Assembly: GCF_008369325.1 (NCBI RefSeq)
Contig: NZ_VOBI01000027.1
Span: 1-56,870, forward strand
DNA from: Pseudomonas sp. ANT_H12B
GTDB lineage: Bacteria > Pseudomonadota > Gammaproteobacteria > Pseudomonadales > Pseudomonadaceae
Direction: 5' to 3'
Length of the DNA stretch: 56,870 nucleotides
In this document: positions 33,852-42,674 of the stretch, piece after piece
Layout: each line of letters opens with the position of its first letter
Numbering within the stretch: the stretch's first letter is position 1
The notes under the pieces: model-generated
What the model was told of the DNA's origin: nothing
The model's database searches: none
What the model saw: only the letters and a program-made list of their open reading frames with translations
Program-made: the position numbers and the translations under genes

Positions 33852-34853
33852 ATGAGCGAATTGCCTGACAACCCGATCAGCGCCACGGTGGATTTTGCCC
33901 GCGAAGGCGTGCAGCACGGGTTTCTCAAACTGCCGTATTCGCGGGATGACTCGGCTTGGGGTGCGGTGATGATTCCGGTCACGGTGATCCAGCGTGGTCA
34001 GGGACCGACCGCGTTGCTCACCGGCGGTAACCACGGTGACGAATACGAAGGCCCGGTGGCGCTGAGCAAACTGGCGCAGGACCTGACGGCTGCCGAGGTC
34101 ACGGGACGGGTGATTATCGTCCCGTTCATGAACACTCCGGCGTTCCATGCCGGTCGCCGTACGTCGCCGATCGACAAGGGCAACCTCAATCGCAGTTTCC
34201 CCGGTAAGCCGGACGGCACGGTGACCGAGAAAATCGCCGATTACTTCAACCGCACTTTATTGCCGCTGGCCGACATCGTGCTGGACATTCATTCGGGCGG
34301 GCGCACCCTGGATTTTCTGCCGTTTGCGGCCTGCCATGTGCTGCCCGATAAACACCAGCAGGCCCAGTGCGAAGCCGGCATGCGCGCGTTCAATGCGCCG
34401 TACAGCATGCGCATGCTGGAGCTCGATGCTGGAGCGATGTACGACACCGCCGCAGAAAGTCAGGGCAAAGTGTTCGTCACGACCGAACTGGGCGGCGGCG
34501 GTTCGTCCAGTGCGCGCAGCGTGGCGATTGCCGAGCGCGGAGTGCGTAATCTGCTGGTGCATGCCGGAATTCTCGAAGGCGAGGTCCAGACCTCGGCATC
34601 GATCATGCTCGACATGCCCGACGCCGATTGTTTCATCGCCAGCGAACACGACGGCTTGCTGGAAATGTGCCGCGATCTGGGCGACAACGTGAGCAAGGGC
34701 GAAGTGATCGCCCGGGTTTACGACGCCACGCGCACGGGTGTTGCACCGGTGGAATACCGCGCCGCACGCAGCGGTTTGTTGGCTGCGCGGCATTTTCCGG
34801 GGCTGGTGCAGTGCGGCGACACCGTTGCGGTCATCGCCGAAGTGCTGACCTGA
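33852..34853 (+). CDS. doeB: N-alpha-acetyl-L-2,4-diaminobutyrate deacetylase DoeB (EutE)
   Basis: The 333-residue zinc enzyme of the succinylglutamate desuccinylase/aspartoacylase (M14) family removes the acetyl group from the DoeA product to give 2,4-diaminobutyrate. Zinc ligands are visible as H61-x-x-E64 in GGNHGDEYEG and H147 in LDIHSGG; a C-terminal beta domain (about 245-333) follows. It is translationally close to doeA (three bases). A REPIN follows eight bases after the stop. Confidence 0.92.
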   Translation: MSELPDNPISATVDFAREGVQHGFLKLPYSRDDSAWGAVMIPVTVIQRGQGPTALLTGGNHGDEYEGPVALSKLAQDLTAAEVTGRVIIVPFMNTPAFHAGRRTSPIDKGNLNRSFPGKPDGTVTEKIADYFNRTLLPLADIVLDIHSGGRTLDFLPFAACHVLPDKHQQAQCEAGMRAFNAPYSMRMLELDAGAMYDTAAESQGKVFVTTELGGGGSSSARSVAIAERGVRNLLVHAGILEGEVQTSASIMLDMPDADCFIASEHDGLLEMCRDLGDNVSKGEVIARVYDATRTGVAPVEYRAARSGLLAARHFPGLVQCGDTVAVIAEVLT

Positions 34854-34860
34854 CACAAAA

Positions 34861-34958
34861 AACCTGTGGGAGCGGGCTTGCCCGCGATTGCGGTATGTCA
34901 GTCACATCAATGTTGGATGGGCCGCCATCATCGTGGGCAAGCCCACTCCCACAGGTTC
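34861..34958. repeat. REPIN between doeB and the AsnC-type regulator
   Basis: GGGAGCGGGCTTGCCCGCG (from 34868) faces TGGGCAAGCCCACTCCC (from 34933); the second arm is slightly diverged. Confidence 0.84.
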
Positions 34959-34983
34959 CTCATCGCTTGGAGATCCTCGGCCC

Positions 34984-35463
34984 ATGCACAAGCTCGATCG
35001 CTATGACCTGAAAATCCTGCGAATCCTCGCCGAAGACGGACGGATCACCAAGTCGAACCTGGCCGAGGCGATCAATCTCTCGGTGACTCCGGCGTGGGAG
35101 CGCGTACGCAAACTGGAGGCCCTGGGGTTGATCAAGGGTTACCGGGCGCAGATCGACTGGAACGCGGTGTTCAAAAGTCAGCAGGTGCTGGTGGAAATCA
35201 CCCTGGCCCGGCACACCGCCCAGGATATGCGGCGTTTCGAGCAGCGCATGAACGAGGCCGCTGAAGTGGCGTTCTGTTACGCCACCGGTGGTGGCGTCGA
35301 CTACATGGCGATGATTCAGGCACCGGACATCGATCACTACCAGCGGTTTATCGATCAGTTGCTGCTCGATGACCTGGGCATCGAGCGCTACTTCACCTAC
35401 ATCGTGACCAAGACCATCAAGACCGCCGGCGCGTTGCCGGCTGAGCTATCGCAGGAGTCATGA
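34984..35463 (+). CDS. AsnC/Lrp-family regulator of the ectoine cluster (DoeX-like)
   Basis: The 159-residue protein has an N-terminal HTH (LDRYDLKILRILAEDGRITK, then SNLAEAINLSVTPAWERVRKLE) and a C-terminal RAM ligand-binding domain. AsnC-type genes recur inside ectoine catabolic clusters (doeX in Halomonas, asnC in Ruegeria) and act beside EnuR. The ATG at 34984 is chosen over one at 34888, which lies inside the REPIN. It is bracketed by two REPINs. Confidence 0.88.
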   Translation: MHKLDRYDLKILRILAEDGRITKSNLAEAINLSVTPAWERVRKLEALGLIKGYRAQIDWNAVFKSQQVLVEITLARHTAQDMRRFEQRMNEAAEVAFCYATGGGVDYMAMIQAPDIDHYQRFIDQLLLDDLGIERYFTYIVTKTIKTAGALPAELSQES

Positions 35464-35477
35464 AACATCGCAGATCC

Positions 35478-35572
35478 AATGTGGGTGCGAGCCTGCTCGC
35501 GAAGGCGTCGGCATGGCGCATATTGGTATCGACTGACACTCCGCTTTCGCGAGCAGGCTCGCTCCCACAGTG
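35478..35572. repeat. REPIN between the AsnC-type gene and doeC
   Basis: GGGTGCGAGCCTGCTCGCG (from 35482) faces CGCGAGCAGGCTCGCTCCC (from 35548). Confidence 0.88.
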
Positions 35573-35755
35573 GTTTCCGTTGGGTTTGAGAGTGGTATTC
35601 CCTGGCTGACAATGCAGCAAAACCCTCACCGCAAAAAGCCTCTGTTTACCGCCGTTCAATCAGAAAAAACCACCTGCCACGCCTCGCGAAACGCCAAATC
35701 TCTCGCACCGACCAGCCCTAACATGGCTTCACGCACACGGATTGGAGTGAACGCC

Positions 35756-37228
35756 ATGACCTACAAACATCCCCTGCTGTTCAAGGCCCTTTGCTACGTC
35801 GATGGCCATTGGGTCCACAGCGACAGCGGCCACAGTGTCGCCGTGCATAACCCGGCCGATCAAAAGTTGATCGGCCATGTGCCGATGCTCGATCAGCCGC
35901 AAATCATCGCCGCTGTCGATGCTGCACACCGGGCATTCGCCACGTGGCGCGAACAAAGCCTCGATGCCCGTGGGACGATTCTGCGACGCTGGGCGGCGCT
36001 GATGCTCGAACATCAGGAAGACCTGGCGCGCATTCTCAGTCAGGAGCAAGGCAAGCCCTTGGCCGAGTCTCGCGGCGAAATCGCCTACGCCGCGAGTTTC
36101 ATTCCCTGGTTCGCCGAAGAAGCGCGGCGCCTTTACGGGCAGAACATCCCCAGCCATATCCCTGGCGCGCATCTGGGCACAGTCAAAGAACCGGTCGGCG
36201 TCTGTGCGCTGCTGACACCGTGGAATTTCCCTTCGGCAATGATCACCCGCAAAGCCGCTGCAGCACTGGCCGCCGGTTGCACCGTGGTGATCAAACCGGC
36301 CCATGAAACGCCGTTTTCGGCATTGGCCCTGGCGCAACTCGCGGAGGAGGCGGGCTTCCCGGCCGGCGTGTTCAACGTGGTGCTGGGCGAACCGCAGATG
36401 ACCATGCAAACCCTGGTGCAGGACAGTCGCGTGCGTTCGGTGAGTTTCACCGGCTCAACCCGCGTCGGTAAGTTGGTCCTGCAAGCGGCCGCTCAGGATG
36501 TGAAGAAAGTCTCGCTGGAACTGGGCGGCAATGCGCCGTTCATTGTCTGCGCCGATGCCGATCTGGAGCTGGCGGTAAAAGTCGCGGTGGAGGCCAAGTT
36601 TCAGACGTCCGGCCAGGATTGCTGCGCGGCCAACCGGATCATGGTGCAACGTTCGCTCTACCCGGCGTTCCTCAGCCGTTTTGCCGCTGCGGTGCGTGAA
36701 CTGCGGGTCGGCCCGGCGCTGGTGGGCGATCAGGAGCAAAGCGTCGACATCGGCCCGCTGATGCATCAGGCCGCATTCGATGTTACGGCCGAGCGCGTCG
36801 AAGACGCCTTGCAACGCGGCGCGCAACGCCTGGTGGGTGGCGAGGCCCACGCCCTCGGCGGCTTGTTCTACCAGCCGACGGTGCTGGCCGATGTCACGCC
36901 GCAAATGCGCATCTACCGTGAAGAGAATTTCGCGCCAATCGCCGGGGTGATGCCTTTTGACACGATTGAGCAGGCCATCGAAATGGCCAATGACACCGAA
37001 TACGGTTTGGCCGCCTACATTTGTTCCAACCGTCTGGACCTGATCTACCCTCTGATTCGCCGCCTCGACCACGCCATGGTCGCGGTCAACGGCGTCAAGT
37101 TCACCGGCCATCCGATTCCGTTCGGTGGCATGAAGGCCTCTGGCCTGGGCCGCGAAGGCGGGGCCGAGGGCTTCGAAGCCTTTGTCGAAACCAAATATTT
37201 TTGCCTGCACCATCAAGGCCAGTTCTAA
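35756..37228 (+). CDS. doeC: NAD(P)-dependent aldehyde dehydrogenase DoeC (aspartate-semialdehyde oxidation)
   Basis: The 490-residue aldehyde dehydrogenase resembles succinate-semialdehyde dehydrogenase. Seen: TPWNFPSAM near the N-end of the NAD domain, the general-base region VSLELGGNAPF, catalytic Cys289 in SGQDCCAANR and PFGGMKASGLGREGG. In ectoine breakdown it oxidises aspartate semialdehyde to aspartate. The upstream frame from 35570 includes REPIN sequence, so I start at ATG 35756. doeD follows after 11 bases with AAGGAG, so the two are coupled. Confidence 0.88.
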   Translation: MTYKHPLLFKALCYVDGHWVHSDSGHSVAVHNPADQKLIGHVPMLDQPQIIAAVDAAHRAFATWREQSLDARGTILRRWAALMLEHQEDLARILSQEQGKPLAESRGEIAYAASFIPWFAEEARRLYGQNIPSHIPGAHLGTVKEPVGVCALLTPWNFPSAMITRKAAAALAAGCTVVIKPAHETPFSALALAQLAEEAGFPAGVFNVVLGEPQMTMQTLVQDSRVRSVSFTGSTRVGKLVLQAAAQDVKKVSLELGGNAPFIVCADADLELAVKVAVEAKFQTSGQDCCAANRIMVQRSLYPAFLSRFAAAVRELRVGPALVGDQEQSVDIGPLMHQAAFDVTAERVEDALQRGAQRLVGGEAHALGGLFYQPTVLADVTPQMRIYREENFAPIAGVMPFDTIEQAIEMANDTEYGLAAYICSNRLDLIYPLIRRLDHAMVAVNGVKFTGHPIPFGGMKASGLGREGGAEGFEAFVETKYFCLHHQGQF

Positions 37229-37239
37229 GGAGACATGCA

Positions 37240-38625
37240 ATGAGCCAAGAACTCGATACGCTGTTCGAACAAGACCGTGCGCACTTCATGCACCCCTCGA
37301 CCCACGCCCATGACCACGCCAGCGGGGCGCTCAAGGGGCGCATCATCAAAAGCGCGTCGGGCATTCGCATTCGTGACCATGAGGGCCGTGATTTCATCGA
37401 CGCCTTCGCCGGGCTGTACTGCGTGAACATCGGCTACGGCCGCACCGAAGTCGCCGACGCGATCTACAAGCAGGCCAAGGAACTGGCCTATTACCACACC
37501 TACGTCGGCCACTCGACCGAGGCGATCATCGAGCTGTCCAGCCGCATCATGGACTGGGCGCCCGAGGGCATGAAAAAGGTCTATTACGGCCTGTCCGGTT
37601 CTGACGCCAACGAAACCCAGGTCAAACTGGTGCGTTACTACAACAACGTGCTGGGCCGCCCGCTGAAGAAGAAAATCATCTCCCGCGACCGTGGTTATCA
37701 CGGCTCGGGCATCATGACCGGCAGCCTGACGGGCCTGCCGACCTTCCATCAGCATTTCGACCTGCCGGCCGAAGGCGTCAAACACACCGTTTGCCCGCAC
37801 TGGTACCGCAAGGCACCGGCCGGCATGGATGAAGCCGCGTTCGTGCGCTATTGCGCCGACGAACTGGAAAAAATGATCCTGGCCGAAGGGCCGGACACCG
37901 TGGCCGCCTTCATCGGTGAACCGCTGATGGGCACCGGCGGCATCATTGTTCCGCCGGCCGGCTACTGGGCGGCGATTCAAGCGGTGTTGAACAAATACGA
38001 CGTGTTGCTGATCGCCGATGAAGTGGTCTGCGCCTTCGGTCGTTTGGGTTCGAAGATGGGCAGTCAACGCTATGGCATGCGCCCGGACCTGATCACCACC
38101 GCCAAAGGTCTGACCAGCGCCTACGCGCCGTTGTCGGCGGTGATCGTCGGCGAAAAGGTCTGGGACGTGATTGAAAAAGCCTCCGAATCCCAAGGTGCAA
38201 TGGGCCATGGCTGGACCTACTCGGGGCATCCGATCTGTGCAGCGGCGGCCTTGGCTAACCTCGATATCCTGGAACGGGAAAACCTGACGGCCAACGCCGA
38301 GAAGGTCGGCAGCTACCTGAACCGTCGGTTGCGCGAAACCCTGGAAGGCCATCCGTTGGTGGGCGAAGTGCGCGGTGATGGCATGCTTGCCGCCGTCGAG
38401 TTCATGGCGGATCGTGAGCAGCGCACGCCGTTCGATGCGGCGTTGAAGGTTGGCCCGAAGGTCTCGGCGGCTTGTCTTGAACGCGGCATGATTGCCCGGG
38501 CGATGCCTCATGGCGACATTCTTGGCTTTGCACCGCCGTTGATTTTGACTGAGGAAGAGGCGGATCTGATCGTCGACATCACCAAGAGCGCGGTTGATCA
38601 GGTGGCTAGCGAAGTCTTGGGCTGA
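37240..38625 (+). CDS. doeD: Diaminobutyrate transaminase DoeD
   Basis: The 461-residue class III PLP aminotransferase converts 2,4-diaminobutyrate to aspartate semialdehyde. The PLP lysine is K289 in ITTAKGLTSAYAP; the aspartate that holds the pyridine N is in LLIADEVVCAFGR. AAGGAG sits eight bases before the ATG at 37240; an ATG five bases earlier meets TGA at once. Last gene of the island, followed by a REPIN and no clear terminator. Confidence 0.88.
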   Translation: MSQELDTLFEQDRAHFMHPSTHAHDHASGALKGRIIKSASGIRIRDHEGRDFIDAFAGLYCVNIGYGRTEVADAIYKQAKELAYYHTYVGHSTEAIIELSSRIMDWAPEGMKKVYYGLSGSDANETQVKLVRYYNNVLGRPLKKKIISRDRGYHGSGIMTGSLTGLPTFHQHFDLPAEGVKHTVCPHWYRKAPAGMDEAAFVRYCADELEKMILAEGPDTVAAFIGEPLMGTGGIIVPPAGYWAAIQAVLNKYDVLLIADEVVCAFGRLGSKMGSQRYGMRPDLITTAKGLTSAYAPLSAVIVGEKVWDVIEKASESQGAMGHGWTYSGHPICAAAALANLDILERENLTANAEKVGSYLNRRLRETLEGHPLVGEVRGDGMLAAVEFMADREQRTPFDAALKVGPKVSAACLERGMIARAMPHGDILGFAPPLILTEEEADLIVDITKSAVDQVASEVLG

Positions 38626-38664
38626 GAACACTCAGTCTGAGTATTTTGTGTCGCTGGGTCCGGT

Positions 38665-38752
38665 CTCATCGCGAGCAGGCTCGCTCCCACAGGTGACCGC
38701 GTACCGTCTAGCAACTCGGTCTAATGTGGGAGCGAGCCTGCTCGCGATGGGG
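38665..38752. repeat. REPIN at the right boundary of the ectoine island
   Basis: CGCGAGCAGGCTCGCTCCC (from 38670) faces GGGAGCGAGCCTGCTCGCG (from 38728). Confidence 0.88.
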
Positions 38753-38787
38753 CCCGAATGGGCGCTAGTGATATTGGGTCAGAAATG

Positions 38788-38825
38788 AAAAAGCCCCCGG
38801 ACAATCACGTGTCCGAGGGCTTTTT
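38788..38825. terminator. Rho-independent terminator of the yhcB/zapG gene
   Basis: AAAAAGCCCCCGGACA pairs with TGTCCGAGGGCTTTTT (one bulge) around ATCACG. A/T tracts on both sides allow action on either strand; the closest gene end is at 38843 (minus). Confidence 0.9.
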
Positions 38826-38842
38826 GTATTGCGCGATCCTGA

Positions 38843-39277
38843 TTACTTCTTCAGGCCGTAATGTTCGTCGAGCATGCCCGGTGCGTTCGGGGCTTTTGGC
38901 GCGTAATCGCGAGGCGGCTCCTGATTGCGCGGTGGCGTCAGGCGTTCCCGTGGAGCCTGCGCCGCGTCGGCGTGCAGGGAGGCGAGCAAGCGTTGGCGAG
39001 TCTGCTCGTCCAGGGCCAGGCGGTTGGCACCCTCGGCGAGATGATCCTGCACTTCCTGATAGCTCTGAGTCAGTTTCTTGACCAGTGTTGCAGTGCTGTT
39101 GAAGTGGGTGACCACCTCGTTCTGATAACTGTCAAAACGTTCCTGAACGTCATCCAGCTGACGTTGCGTGCTGCTCGGCGCAGCATTCGGCACAAGGCGA
39201 GCGATCAGGAAACCAATGGCGACACCCACAACCAGGGCAAGAGTCGGCAACAACCAAACTAAGAGCGAGTGTTCCAC
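38843..39277 (-). CDS. ZapG/YhcB-family cell-division-associated protein (DUF1043)
   Basis: The 144-residue protein has one N-terminal membrane helix (LLVWLLPTLALVVGVAIGFLI), then a coiled coil (about 35-95: RQLDDVQERFDSYQNEVVTH and onward), and a proline-rich tail. This is the YhcB/ZapG layout, a membrane protein linked to the cell-division and envelope machinery. Divergent from the hydrolase gene. Confidence 0.85.
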   Translation of the reverse strand: MEHSLLVWLLPTLALVVGVAIGFLIARLVPNAAPSSTQRQLDDVQERFDSYQNEVVTHFNSTATLVKKLTQSYQEVQDHLAEGANRLALDEQTRQRLLASLHADAAQAPRERLTPPRNQEPPRDYAPKAPNAPGMLDEHYGLKK

Positions 39278-39421
39278 GAGTCCTTCCTCTATAAACGGCT
39301 TTGCTTTACGTTAACGGCTCGAACCTGCGCTGTATACCGCGATTCACTCGCAATAGATTGGCACAGACAATTTGCTAGACGAGTCGACCCGATTCGAGGT
39401 CACGGAGTTCCTTCCTTGCTT

Positions 39422-40051
39422 ATGCGCGAAACCCCTGTAGTGATTGATGGCCCGGTCGGCCAACTGGAAGCTCTTTATCTTGATAATGAGCAGCCCCGTG
39501 GCCTGGCGCTGATTTGCCACCCGAACCCGGTGCAGGGCGGCACCATGCTCAACAAAGTCGTCTCGACGTTGCAGCGTACTGCTCGCGATGCCGGTTTGAT
39601 TACTTTGCGGTTCAATTATCGCGGCGTCGGTGCCAGCGAAGGCTCCCACGATATGGGCACCGGCGAAGTCGACGACGCCCAAGCCGTTGCCAAGTGGTTG
39701 CGGGCCAAACACCCCGAGTTGCCGCTGACGCTGTTCGGATTCTCCTTCGGCGGTTTTGTTGCAGCAAGTCTCGGCGGACGCCTGGAAGCGAAGGGCGAAC
39801 AGCTGAAACATTTGTTCATGGTCGCACCCGCTGTCATGCGTCTGGGCGATCAGGATCAACTGCCGCAACAAGGTGAGTTGACTCTGATTCAGCCAGAAAC
39901 CGACGAAGTCATTGATCCGCAACTCGTTTACGAATGGTCCGACAAGCTCGAACGCCCCCATGAGCTGCTGAAAGTGGCAGAATGCGGACACTTTTTTCAT
40001 GGCAAGCTGACCGATCTCAAGGATCTGATCCTGCCGCGTCTTTCGAATTGA
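39422..40051 (+). CDS. Alpha/beta hydrolase (PHB depolymerase/dienelactone-like small hydrolase)
   Basis: The 209-residue protein has the oxyanion/GxSxG elbow GFSFGGF, an early strand LALICHPNPVQGGTM, the RFNYRGVGASEGSHDMGTGE segment and a terminal His in ECGHFFHGKL. This fits the small alpha/beta hydrolases annotated near trpS in Pseudomonas. Substrate unknown. The ATG at 39422 is the first that keeps the conserved core; the longer frame from 39269 reads through the promoter gap shared with zapG. Confidence 0.86.
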   Translation: MRETPVVIDGPVGQLEALYLDNEQPRGLALICHPNPVQGGTMLNKVVSTLQRTARDAGLITLRFNYRGVGASEGSHDMGTGEVDDAQAVAKWLRAKHPELPLTLFGFSFGGFVAASLGGRLEAKGEQLKHLFMVAPAVMRLGDQDQLPQQGELTLIQPETDEVIDPQLVYEWSDKLERPHELLKVAECGHFFHGKLTDLKDLILPRLSN

Positions 40052-40075
40052 TTGCAGTCTGACAAGCGATTACCC

Positions 40076-41431
40076 ATGACGACTCGTACCCGTATCCTCA
40101 CCGGCATCACCACCACCGGCACGCCGCACCTGGGCAACTACGCCGGCGCCATCCGCCCCGCGATCCTTGCCAGCCGCGACAGCAATGCCGATTCGTTCTA
40201 CTTCCTGGCCGACTACCACGCCCTGATCAAATGCGATGACCCGCTGCGCATTCAGCGCTCGCGTCTGGAAATCGCCGCGACCTGGCTGGCCGGTGGCCTG
40301 GATGTGGACCGTGTGACCTTCTATCGCCAGTCCGACATCCCGGAAATCCCCGAGCTGACCTGGCTGCTGACGTGCGTCGCGGCCAAGGGCCTGCTCAACC
40401 GCGCCCACGCTTACAAGGCCTCGGTGGACAAGAACGTCGAGACTGGCGAAGACCCGGATGCCGGCATCACCATGGGCTTGTACAGCTACCCGGTGCTGAT
40501 GGCCGCGGACATCCTGATGTTCAACGCGCACAAGGTGCCGGTCGGTCGTGACCAGATCCAGCACGTGGAAATGGCCCGTGACATCGGCCAGCGTTTCAAC
40601 CACCTGTTCGGTCAGGGCAAAGAATTCTTCACCATGCCCGAAGCGCTGATCGAAGAAAGCGTCGCCACGTTGCCAGGCCTCGACGGTCGCAAGATGTCGA
40701 AAAGCTACGACAACACCATTCCGTTGTTCAGCAGCGCCAAGGAAATGAAGGATGCGATTTCGCGGATCGTCACCGACTCCCGCGCGCCGGGCGAGGCGAA
40801 AGATCCGGATAACTCGCACCTGTTCACCTTGTTCCAGGCCTTCGCCACCCCGGCGCAGTCCGACGAATTCCGCAGCGAACTGTTGCAGGGCCTGGGTTGG
40901 GGCGAGGCGAAAAATCGTCTGTTCCAACTGCTCGACAGCGAGCTGGGCGAGTCCCGCGATCGCTATTACAAGCTGATTGAGCGTCCGGCAGACCTGGAAG
41001 ACATGCTGCAGCTCGGCGCCAAAAAGGCTCGTTCGGTGGCGACACCATTCCTTCACGAACTGCGTGAAGCGGTTGGCCTGCGTTCTTTCGTCGCTCAGAC
41101 CCAGGTCGCAACCACCACCAAGAAGAAAGCCGCGAAAGCCGCGCGTTTTGTCAGTTTCCGCGAAGAAGACAGCAGTTTCCGTTTCCGTCTGCTATCGGCC
41201 GATGGCGAACAACTGCTGCTGTCGCGCAACTTCGCCGACGGCAAAACCGCAGGGCAAGTGACCAAGCAGTTGCAATCGGGGCAGCCGTTGGATGTGCACA
41301 GTGAAGAGCAGAGCTTCAGCGTCTGGCTGGAAGGCGAATGCGTAGCCGACAGCCCGACCTTTGCTGACAACACCGCTCGCGACGTCGCCATCGACGCCCT
41401 GCGGATCGCCCTGACCCCCGTTCAGGAATAA
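40076..41431 (+). CDS. trpS: Tryptophanyl-tRNA synthetase with C-terminal extension
   Basis: The 451-residue class I synthetase charges tRNA-Trp. The HIGH-like motif is TGTPHLGNY (15-23) and the KMSKS loop is K206-MSKS. The catalytic body ends near 340, as in E. coli (334 aa); about 100 more residues follow a KKKAAKAA linker and include FVSFREEDSSFRFRLLSADG with the look of a DUF1508/YegP-like beta domain. Such long TrpS forms are, I believe, normal in Pseudomonas. The gene is 24 bases after the hydrolase. Confidence 0.93.
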   Translation: MTTRTRILTGITTTGTPHLGNYAGAIRPAILASRDSNADSFYFLADYHALIKCDDPLRIQRSRLEIAATWLAGGLDVDRVTFYRQSDIPEIPELTWLLTCVAAKGLLNRAHAYKASVDKNVETGEDPDAGITMGLYSYPVLMAADILMFNAHKVPVGRDQIQHVEMARDIGQRFNHLFGQGKEFFTMPEALIEESVATLPGLDGRKMSKSYDNTIPLFSSAKEMKDAISRIVTDSRAPGEAKDPDNSHLFTLFQAFATPAQSDEFRSELLQGLGWGEAKNRLFQLLDSELGESRDRYYKLIERPADLEDMLQLGAKKARSVATPFLHELREAVGLRSFVAQTQVATTTKKKAAKAARFVSFREEDSSFRFRLLSADGEQLLLSRNFADGKTAGQVTKQLQSGQPLDVHSEEQSFSVWLEGECVADSPTFADNTARDVAIDALRIALTPVQE

Positions 41432-41471
41432 ATCTGCGGCTCGGTCCGACCAAGGGCCGATTGCCATTCTC

Positions 41472-41504
41472 ACGGGCCGTCGCTACAGTGACGGCCCGTT
41501 TTTG
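41472..41504 (+). terminator. Rho-independent terminator of trpS
   Basis: CGGGCCGTC and GACGGCCCG form the stem, with TTTTTG after it. Confidence 0.86.
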
Positions 41505-41522
41505 TTGCCTTGCTAACGAATT

Positions 41523-42617
41523 ATGACGCCCCTAGAACGATATCAAGCTGATCTGAAACGCCCGGAATTCTTCCATGACGCCGCGCAGGAAACTGCGGTG
41601 CGCCATTTGCAACGCCTGTACGACGATCTGATCGCGGCCTCGCACAGCAAACCGGGCCTGCTCGGCAAACTGTTTGGCAAGAAAGACGCGGCACCGGTCA
41701 AGGGCCTGTACTTCTGGGGCGGCGTCGGCCGCGGCAAGACCTACCTGGTCGATACCTTCTTCGAAGCGCTGCCGTTCAAGGAAAAGGTCCGCACTCACTT
41801 CCACCGCTTCATGAAGCGCGTGCACGAAGAGATGAAGACCCTCAGCGGCGAAAAAAACCCGCTGACCATCATCGCCAAGCGTTTCTCCGACGAAGCCCGG
41901 GTGATTTGCTTCGATGAGTTTTTCGTGTCCGACATTACCGACGCGATGATCCTCGGCACGCTGATGGAAGAGCTGTTCAAGAACGGCGTGACCCTGGTCG
42001 CGACCTCGAATATCGTGCCGGATGGTTTGTACAAGGACGGCCTGCAACGTGCGCGCTTCCTGCCGGCCATTGCGCTGATCAAGCAGAATACCGAGATCGT
42101 CAATGTCGACAGCGGCGTGGATTATCGTCTGCGTCACCTCGAACAAGCGGAGCTGTTCCACTTCCCGCTGGACGAAGCGTCCCACGAAAGCCTGCGCAAG
42201 AGCTTCCGTGCCCTGACGCCGGAATGCACGGCAGCCATCGAGAACGATGTGCTGATGATCGAGAACCGCGAAATCCGTGCTTTGCGCACGTGCGATGACG
42301 TGGCCTGGTTCGACTTCCGCGAACTGTGCGACGGCCCGCGCAGCCAGAACGACTACATCGAACTGGGCAAGATCTTCCACGCTGTGTTGCTCAGCGGTGT
42401 GGAGCAGATGAACGTCACCACCGACGACATTGCGCGACGCTTTATCAACATGGTCGACGAGTTCTACGACCGCAACGTGAAGCTGATCATTTCTGCAGAA
42501 GTCGAGCTCAAGGATCTCTACACCGGCGGTCGCCTGAACTTCGAGTTCCAGCGCACCCTGAGTCGGCTCCTGGAAATGCAATCCCACGAATTCCTGTCCC
42601 GGGCGCATAAGCCGTAG
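41523..42617 (+). CDS. zapE: Cell-division AFG1-like ATPase ZapE
   Basis: The 364-residue P-loop ATPase carries Walker A GGVGRGKT (66-73) and Walker B VICFDEFFV, plus the family segment YFWGGVGRGKTYLVDTFFEA. ZapE is recruited to the septum late in division and alters Z-ring stability. Length is normal. Its terminator at 42637 marks the conserved end before the accessory gene set. Confidence 0.93.
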   Translation: MTPLERYQADLKRPEFFHDAAQETAVRHLQRLYDDLIAASHSKPGLLGKLFGKKDAAPVKGLYFWGGVGRGKTYLVDTFFEALPFKEKVRTHFHRFMKRVHEEMKTLSGEKNPLTIIAKRFSDEARVICFDEFFVSDITDAMILGTLMEELFKNGVTLVATSNIVPDGLYKDGLQRARFLPAIALIKQNTEIVNVDSGVDYRLRHLEQAELFHFPLDEASHESLRKSFRALTPECTAAIENDVLMIENREIRALRTCDDVAWFDFRELCDGPRSQNDYIELGKIFHAVLLSGVEQMNVTTDDIARRFINMVDEFYDRNVKLIISAEVELKDLYTGGRLNFEFQRTLSRLLEMQSHEFLSRAHKP

Positions 42618-42636
42618 GACGATTCGGAAAATAAGG

Positions 42637-42661
42637 AAGGCCTGCATTGCAGGCCTTTTTT
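42637..42661 (+). terminator. Rho-independent terminator of zapE
   Basis: AAGGCCTGC and GCAGGCCTT around ATT, then TTTT. It also separates zapE from the convergent accessory set. Confidence 0.9.
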
Positions 42662-42674
42662 GTGCGCTGTTTTG

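Noticed and set aside
32640..34148. 502-codon open frame on the minus strand over doeA/doeB
   Set aside because: Antisense shadow; doeA and doeB show full family motifs on the plus strand.
34861..38752. Several near-identical palindromes considered as a CRISPR array
   Set aside because: They are inverted REP pairs at irregular, kilobase distances, without repeat-spacer units or cas genes.
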